Source: CALIBK01 sp037444165
Lineage (GTDB): Bacteria; Desulfobacterota; BSN033; UBA1163
Assembly (NCBI GenBank): GCA_037444165.1
Contig: JBBIMX010000036.1
Location: forward strand, 1-27,317
Reading direction: 5' to 3'
DNA length: 27,317 nt
Below, one piece after another: positions 22,678 through 27,317 of this stretch. The position numbers and the translations under genes are program-made. The notes below the pieces were generated by a model that was given only the letters and a program-made list of their open reading frames with translations, ran no database searches and was not told where the DNA came from. Every line of letters starts with the position of its first letter. Position 1 is the stretch's first letter.

Positions 22678-24009
22678 ATGAAAAATCCAAGAATCCTTGA
22701 GGATCTCATAAAAAAGATTCATCATAAGAAGGCCTTGATTGGAATCATAGGATTGGGATATGTAGGTCTTCCTCTCGTTTTACGATTCTGCGAAGAAGGA
22801 TTCGAGGTCTTGGGATTTGATATCGATTCTTATAAGACGGCCCTCCTTAAAAAAGGGATGAGCTATATAAGATCGATCTCTTCGGAACGGATCTCTCAAT
22901 TTCGAAAGAATGGTCTGTTGGAAGTCACGGATGATTTCTCTCAATTGGAGAGGCCTGACTGTATTCTCATCTGTGTTCCTACGCCTCTGACGGATAAAAA
23001 AGAACCCGATCTCCAGTACATTGAGAAGACGACTCTGTCTATCCAAACCCATCTAAGAAGAGGACAGCTCATCATCCTTGAGAGCACCACCTATCCCGGA
23101 ACGACGGAGGAGCTGATTTGTCCCCGATTGGAATCCTCTGGATTCAGGGTGGGAAGGGACTTCTTTCTGGGGTATTCTCCGGAAAGAGAAGATCCCGGGA
23201 ATAAACGATTTTCAACCTCAGAGATTCCCAAGGTCGTCTCAGGGGTCACCCCCTTCTGCAAAAAGGCGGTGGAAACTCTATACAGTCAAGTGGTTCAGAA
23301 AGTGGTGCCGGTCTCCTCTCCGAGGGTTGCCGAGCTGACGAAACTTCTCGAGAATATCTATCGAAGTGTCAACATCGCTCTGGTCAATGAATTGAAGATG
23401 CTTGCAGATCGAATGGGAATTGATATCTGGGAGGTCATTGAAGCAGCAAGTACGAAGCCCTTTGGGTTTACCCCTTTTTATCCAGGACCGGGAATGGGAG
23501 GACACTGTATTCCTGTGGATCCTTACTATCTTTCCTGGAAGGCCCAGGAATATGATTTTGCAACAAGGTTCATTCATTTAGCTGGAGAGATCAATGTCCA
23601 TGTCCCTTATTATGTCGTCTCCAAGATTCAGGATGGACTCAACCGCATGGGAAAAAGCCTAAAGGGGGCAAAGGTCTTGATTTTAGGGGTGGCTTATAAG
23701 AAGGACATAGATGATGCGAGGGAATCCCCAGCCTTAGCCATCATGGATCTCCTTCAAAGAAAAGGGGCTATTCTTTTTTACCATGATCCTTTCATTCCCA
23801 TTCTTCCACGATTTAGGAAATACCGGTTTAATCTGAAATCTTCCCCCCTCACCCTTTCCCTTCTTAAAAAGATGGATGTCGCTGTCGTTGTCACCGATCA
23901 CAGTTCGATCGACTATGAATGGGTGGTCAGACATGTCCCTCTCTTGGTCGATACTCGAAACGTAACCAAGGATTTGAAGCAATGGCGAAAGAAGGTCATT
24001 AAAGCATGA
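22678..24009 (+). CDS. UDP-N-acetyl-D-glucosamine/mannosamine 6-dehydrogenase (WbpA/WecC type)
   Basis: The 443-residue nucleotide-sugar dehydrogenase oxidises C6 of a UDP-sugar to a carboxylate using two NAD. The Rossmann motif is GIIGLGYVGLP (22-32). STTYPGTTEEL (136-146) and GYSPEREDPGN (165-175) follow, the latter typical of N-acetylhexosamine rather than glucose dehydrogenases. The central helix has ELTKLLENIYRSVNIALVNEL with Lys222. The catalytic Cys277 is in GGHCIPVDPYYL. The UDP-binding C-terminal domain begins near 325 (GAKVLILGVAYKKDIDDARESPA). With the aminotransferase just upstream it points to synthesis of an aminated uronic acid for O-antigen or capsule. I do not separate WbpA (GlcNAc) from WecC (ManNAc) activity by eye. 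A weak GCGGAA precedes the ATG. Confidence 0.92.
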   Translation: MKNPRILEDLIKKIHHKKALIGIIGLGYVGLPLVLRFCEEGFEVLGFDIDSYKTALLKKGMSYIRSISSERISQFRKNGLLEVTDDFSQLERPDCILICVPTPLTDKKEPDLQYIEKTTLSIQTHLRRGQLIILESTTYPGTTEELICPRLESSGFRVGRDFFLGYSPEREDPGNKRFSTSEIPKVVSGVTPFCKKAVETLYSQVVQKVVPVSSPRVAELTKLLENIYRSVNIALVNELKMLADRMGIDIWEVIEAASTKPFGFTPFYPGPGMGGHCIPVDPYYLSWKAQEYDFATRFIHLAGEINVHVPYYVVSKIQDGLNRMGKSLKGAKVLILGVAYKKDIDDARESPALAIMDLLQRKGAILFYHDPFIPILPRFRKYRFNLKSSPLTLSLLKKMDVAVVVTDHSSIDYEWVVRHVPLLVDTRNVTKDLKQWRKKVIKA

Positions 24010-24024
24010 TTTTTCCTGATTCCT

Positions 24025-24050
24025 TTTCAAAAAGAGCTTCGTATTTGAAA
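24025..24050. terminator. Weak AT-rich hairpin between convergent dehydrogenase and glycosylase genes
   Basis: TTTCAAA and TTTGAAA form a 7-bp stem around a 12-base loop in the 50-base gap between the two convergent genes. A T-rich run (CACTTTTT) follows on the plus strand. Stem stability is low, so this is only a tentative terminator. Confidence 0.25.
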
Positions 24051-24059
24051 TCTCACTTT

Positions 24060-24887
24060 TTATCCCGATCGATTAAAGGCCTGATTTCGCCAGAAGTGAT
24101 AGAGGTAGAGCTGGGCATAACCTGCGTAGGGTCCAAAATGGTCTGAAACAAATCTTTCCATCTCCTTCGGAGAGACCTTCCGATCTTTGAAATAAAATTT
24201 CTGCAACCCCTTTTTAATCCAGGTATCCATTGGAAAAGCCTGAAGAAAATCCAGAGAGTAGAGCAATACACAATCAGCAATCTTCTTTCCAATCCCAGGG
24301 CATTCCATCAACCGTCTTCTGGCCTCCTCATAAGGGAGTCTCTTTAAGGATTGTAGCTTCTGGCCATCGAGTTTCTGATGGGCAACAAAGAGGGGCTTCG
24401 TTCTAAAACCTGCCCGTATGGAATCGAGTTCGAGAGGACTTCGGATTGAGGAGGGTTTTGGAAATCCGTATCCAATATGAAACTTCCAGCAAACCTTCTC
24501 TCCTGCGGTCTGGCAGAGAGATTCAATGAGGAGTCTGATCTGAGGGATCGGTTTAGCAGGTGAACAGAGAAAAGAAAGCAAACATTCCCATGGGTCCTGC
24601 CGGATCAATCTCATCCCGTAATACTTTTGAATGGCCTGATGGATTACAGGATCCCGATCAATTTCTAAGAGGATGCGAGAAAAATCGTCTTCCAATCTAA
24701 AAAAATGGATGAGAAAGCTCTTGTCAACACCCTCATAAAACAAGAGCTCTCCTCTTTGGGAAAGGGAAAAGAGTCGATTGTGGGATTGAATGAGATAGGT
24801 CTCTTCATTCTTGGTAAATCGGAAGAATTGACCTGACTCCAGGGTGTCTTGAAGGGAGAAGGATTCAATCCGCAAAGATCCGCTCAT
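24060..24887 (-). CDS. OGG1-like 8-oxoguanine DNA glycosylase/lyase (HhH-GPD)
   Basis: The 275-residue protein aligns by eye with human OGG1. The OGG N-terminal domain comes first (LQDTLESGQFFRF), then QDPWECLLSFLCS. The helix-hairpin-helix GPD motif CPGIGKKIADC has Lys202 at the place of OGG1 Lys249 (base excision and lyase), followed by AFPMDTW with Asp221 for OGG1 Asp268. The family removes oxidised guanine opposite cytosine. The loop Asn149-Asn150-Asn151 of OGG1 reads Ala-Lys-Pro here, and OGG1 Arg154 is Gln116, so contact with the orphan cytosine may differ. An AlkA-like 3-methyladenine activity is the main alternative. Its ATG overlaps the stop of the upstream peptidase by four bases (ATGA), indicating coupling. 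Confidence 0.85.
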   Translation of the reverse strand: MSGSLRIESFSLQDTLESGQFFRFTKNEETYLIQSHNRLFSLSQRGELLFYEGVDKSFLIHFFRLEDDFSRILLEIDRDPVIHQAIQKYYGMRLIRQDPWECLLSFLCSPAKPIPQIRLLIESLCQTAGEKVCWKFHIGYGFPKPSSIRSPLELDSIRAGFRTKPLFVAHQKLDGQKLQSLKRLPYEEARRRLMECPGIGKKIADCVLLYSLDFLQAFPMDTWIKKGLQKFYFKDRKVSPKEMERFVSDHFGPYAGYAQLYLYHFWRNQAFNRSG

Positions 24888-27316
24888 GGACTCTTTTCAT
24901 CCGGAGGACGAATGATGGCAAGGGCATAGGCATCCAAATGGAGGTAGTCTCTGGCGACCCGGTTCACTTCTTCTCTTTTTACCCTTTGGATCTCCTGGGC
25001 ATAGATTTCATAATGGTTGAATCCGATCCTATAAAGCTCATCCAGAGAGATCATGTTGGCCTGAGAACCATTGGTTTGCAGCCCAATCTCAAAATTTCCA
25101 ATGAGATACCTTTTTGCTCTTTCGACCTCCTCCTCGGTCAGCCCCTCTTCTATCACCTTCCTCAGCTCCCTTAAAACCCCTTCAATGGCCCGGGACAGTT
25201 TTTCAGGATGGGTTCCCATATAGACTGCAATATAGCCAGGATCCAGATTGGGATTGGCCGTAAAACCCAAGGCATAGGCCAAACTCTCCTTATCCCTTAG
25301 TTCGTAGAAGAGTCTTCCGCCCTGTCCAGAAAGGGCAGCATCGAGAATCTCCAGGGCGTACCGATCCCTCTCTTTGAAACTCGGTCCGAAAAATCCCAAG
25401 ACGAAATGAGCCTGTTCTTTCTTTTTAAAGAGCTCCTTTCTTTTGATCTCCTTGAGAGGGGGATCCCTGGGAATCTCAGGAGGAGTGAACCCTTTTTTAG
25501 GAAGTCCACCAAACTCTTTTTTGACATAAGAGAGAACTTGATTAAAATGGACATCCCCCACGAAGGTTAATACCATATTTTCCGGAACCACGATCCTCCG
25601 ATAATATTCCTTTAAATCTTTCTGGGTGATTTTTTGAATGGAGGCCTCAGTACCCATAGGGTCCATTCGATAAGGATGCTTTTCATAAAGAATAGCTCTG
25701 AAGAGTTTGAAGGCAAGTCGGCTGAGGTCATCCTCCTGCTGCCGGATGGAAGCGAGGAGAAGACGTCTCCTTTTCTCTAATTCCTCCGGATCAAAGGAAG
25801 GGTCTTTCAGGATTTCTGAAAAGAGGGAGAAGCCTTCTTCGAAATGATGGCTGAGAAAGGTGAAGGTCAGTCCAAAACTATTATAGCCAGAGAATCCGCC
25901 GAGACTCCCTGCCATTCTCTCCACCTTTTTTGCAATCTCCAGAGCGCTTTGGCGGGAGGTTCCTTTGGTTATCATCATGGCCATCAATCGGTTAATTCCG
26001 CTTAGCTCCTCATTCTCAAATCGAACCCCTCCCAGAAAAGAGGCTTGAATGGAGACGATGGGAAGTTGGTGATTCTCCTTCACCAGGAGACGAATTCCAT
26101 TGTCCAAGACGATTCGATGAACCGTGGAGGCCTCTTTCTCTTTTTTCTCAATGACCTCGGATGCCTTCCTTTCAGCCACCTCTTTAAGACGAAGGTTTCT
26201 GACCCAGGCCTCTTTTTCTTGAGGAATGAGGAGGCTGATCACCATTCGGGATGGATGGAGATATTTCCGAATGACCCTTCTTAAATCCTCACTCCCAAGG
26301 AGACCCATCCTTCGGAGATAGTCCTTCTCAAATTCAAGACCCCCGGCCATCATTTCATAAAAACCAATCTTTCTTGCCTGACCCTGAACTGTTTGACGAT
26401 CATAGATGAGTTCACTTTCCACATTCACCTTCACTCGATGGAGCTCTTCTGAAGAAAACCCTTCCATGGCCAAACGATTGATCTCCGCAAGAATACCCTC
26501 CAGGGCCTCCTCTATCTTCTCCGCTTCGAGGGTCGCCTCAATAAAGAATCCTCCCGGATCCTTTGGGGTATAAGAGGAGGCGGAAATCGAATTGACCAGC
26601 CCTTTTTCCAGTTTGATCTTCTGAACCAGATGGGAGGCCTCCCCTCTTCCCAGGAGGTGGGAAAGGGCATCCAAAGCCGGTGTGTCTTCGTGAAGAAGCG
26701 AAGTTCCTGAAAAGGCGATCTGGAGATAGGCTTCTTTAAAGTTTCCGTAAGAGAGATGAGTTCTCACCTCATTCAATGCGGGTTCATTTTCTCTTGGAGG
26801 AACCTCTTCACGACGGGGTTTGAATTCGTGAAAGGAGTCCCGGATCTTTTGCTCCATTTCTTGAAGATCAAAATTTCCTACTCCCACCAGAATGATTCGA
26901 TTCGGAACGTACCAACGCTTAAAGAAAGAGACCATCTGTTGACGGGTGATCGAACGAACCGTCTTTTCATATCCAATGATGGGTCTACGGTAGGGATGTT
27001 TTTTAAAAAGAACCCCCATCGTTTGCTTAAATAGTCTTCGGTCCGGATCATCCTCTCCCATTCGTATCTCTTCCAAAATGACCTCCCTTTCTCTCTCGAG
27101 TTCTTCAGGATCGAATGTGGAGTTCTGGATCGCATCGCTCAGAATATCGAGGGCGACTCCAGCGTAACGACTCGAAATGGTGATATAGAATACGGTCTGA
27201 TCATAGGAGGTGTAGGCATTGATATAGCCTCCAAGGGATTCAATCTCCCTTGCCATCTCACGGACCTTTCGTTTCTCAGTCCCCTTAAAAATCATATGTT
27301 CAATAAAGTGACACAT
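24884..27316 (-). CDS. M16 family zinc peptidase, two-domain (5' end outside the window)
   Basis: Of this insulinase/pitrilysin-type protease 810 residues are visible; the beginning lies to the right of the window. The first visible Met is internal, since only a few residues precede the HFIEH zinc motif, while the family has about 45-55 before it. The inverted HxxEH motif is followed about 75 residues later by the third zinc ligand in REVILEEI. A second M16 half starts at about residue 405 (VLDNGIRLLVKENHQLP) and has INRLM where HxxEH would be, so it is the inactive half of the clam-shell. A second-half Arg/Tyr-rich segment (GGRLFYELRDKESLAY) matches the substrate-binding region. Such proteins degrade peptides in the periplasm or cytoplasm; a signal peptide cannot be judged here. 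The stop overlaps the glycosylase start as ATGA. Confidence 0.93.
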   Translation of the reverse strand: MCHFIEHMIFKGTEKRKVREMAREIESLGGYINAYTSYDQTVFYITISSRYAGVALDILSDAIQNSTFDPEELEREREVILEEIRMGEDDPDRRLFKQTMGVLFKKHPYRRPIIGYEKTVRSITRQQMVSFFKRWYVPNRIILVGVGNFDLQEMEQKIRDSFHEFKPRREEVPPRENEPALNEVRTHLSYGNFKEAYLQIAFSGTSLLHEDTPALDALSHLLGRGEASHLVQKIKLEKGLVNSISASSYTPKDPGGFFIEATLEAEKIEEALEGILAEINRLAMEGFSSEELHRVKVNVESELIYDRQTVQGQARKIGFYEMMAGGLEFEKDYLRRMGLLGSEDLRRVIRKYLHPSRMVISLLIPQEKEAWVRNLRLKEVAERKASEVIEKKEKEASTVHRIVLDNGIRLLVKENHQLPIVSIQASFLGGVRFENEELSGINRLMAMMITKGTSRQSALEIAKKVERMAGSLGGFSGYNSFGLTFTFLSHHFEEGFSLFSEILKDPSFDPEELEKRRRLLLASIRQQEDDLSRLAFKLFRAILYEKHPYRMDPMGTEASIQKITQKDLKEYYRRIVVPENMVLTFVGDVHFNQVLSYVKKEFGGLPKKGFTPPEIPRDPPLKEIKRKELFKKKEQAHFVLGFFGPSFKERDRYALEILDAALSGQGGRLFYELRDKESLAYALGFTANPNLDPGYIAVYMGTHPEKLSRAIEGVLRELRKVIEEGLTEEEVERAKRYLIGNFEIGLQTNGSQANMISLDELYRIGFNHYEIYAQEIQRVKREEVNRVARDYLHLDAYALAIIRPPDEKSP

Positions 27317-27317
27317 C

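Noticed and set aside
1..27317. CRISPR array, insertion sequence, prophage or toxin-antitoxin module
   Set aside because: No regularly spaced repeats, transposase or integrase motifs or paired small genes were found; the genes are ordinary chromosomal ones with uniform composition by eye.

Overview
The window reads as bacterial chromosome from a Gram-negative, probably a Desulfobacterota (delta-proteobacterial) or Nitrospirota-like organism. Clues are the PilC-PilS-PilR arrangement, a MutL that keeps the endonuclease motif, an HflX with the long N-terminal domain, an OGG1-type glycosylase, and moderate GC with AGGAGG-type ribosome sites. This placement is an inference from family resemblance. 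I see no IS element, phage gene, CRISPR array, tRNA or rRNA. Coding density is very high and no gene-free stretch exceeds about 245 bases.

Layout. (1) 1-3855, plus strand: the end of pilC, then a PilS-type histidine kinase and a PilR-type sigma-54 activator. (2) 3850-17502, minus strand: a co-directional block read right to left as rtcA, hflX, guaB, a TPR/zinc-ribbon membrane protein, a DUF4388-like membrane protein, dnaE, accA, mutL. Most junctions are short or overlapping; guaB has its own strong sigma-70 promoter inside the end of hflX. (3) 17503-17783: a divergent intergenic region with an rtcA promoter and an unexplained structured 60-bp inverted-repeat element. (4) 17784-20658, plus strand: an MBL-fold hydrolase, then an NfeD-type membrane serine protease paired with a slipin. 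(5) 20674-21411, minus: TrmJ-like tRNA methyltransferase. (6) 21502-24009, plus: a DegT-family aminotransferase and a UDP-N-acetylhexosamine 6-dehydrogenase, two steps of an amino-sugar uronate pathway for surface polysaccharide. (7) 24060-27316, minus: a two-domain M16 peptidase (5' end beyond the window) translationally coupled to an OGG1-like DNA glycosylase.

Most of the window is housekeeping: replication (dnaE), mismatch and oxidative repair (mutL, ogg), fatty-acid and purine synthesis (accA, guaB), RNA processing and ribosome quality control (rtcA, hflX, trmJ), and envelope functions. The least ordinary points are an HflX gene that appears to start at ATT behind a perfect Shine-Dalgarno sequence; an uncharacterised membrane-protein pair between guaB and dnaE; an OGG1-like enzyme in which the Asn-Asn-Asn loop is replaced; the hairpin element upstream of rtcA; and pilR and mutL meeting tail to tail in one TCATGA palindrome.
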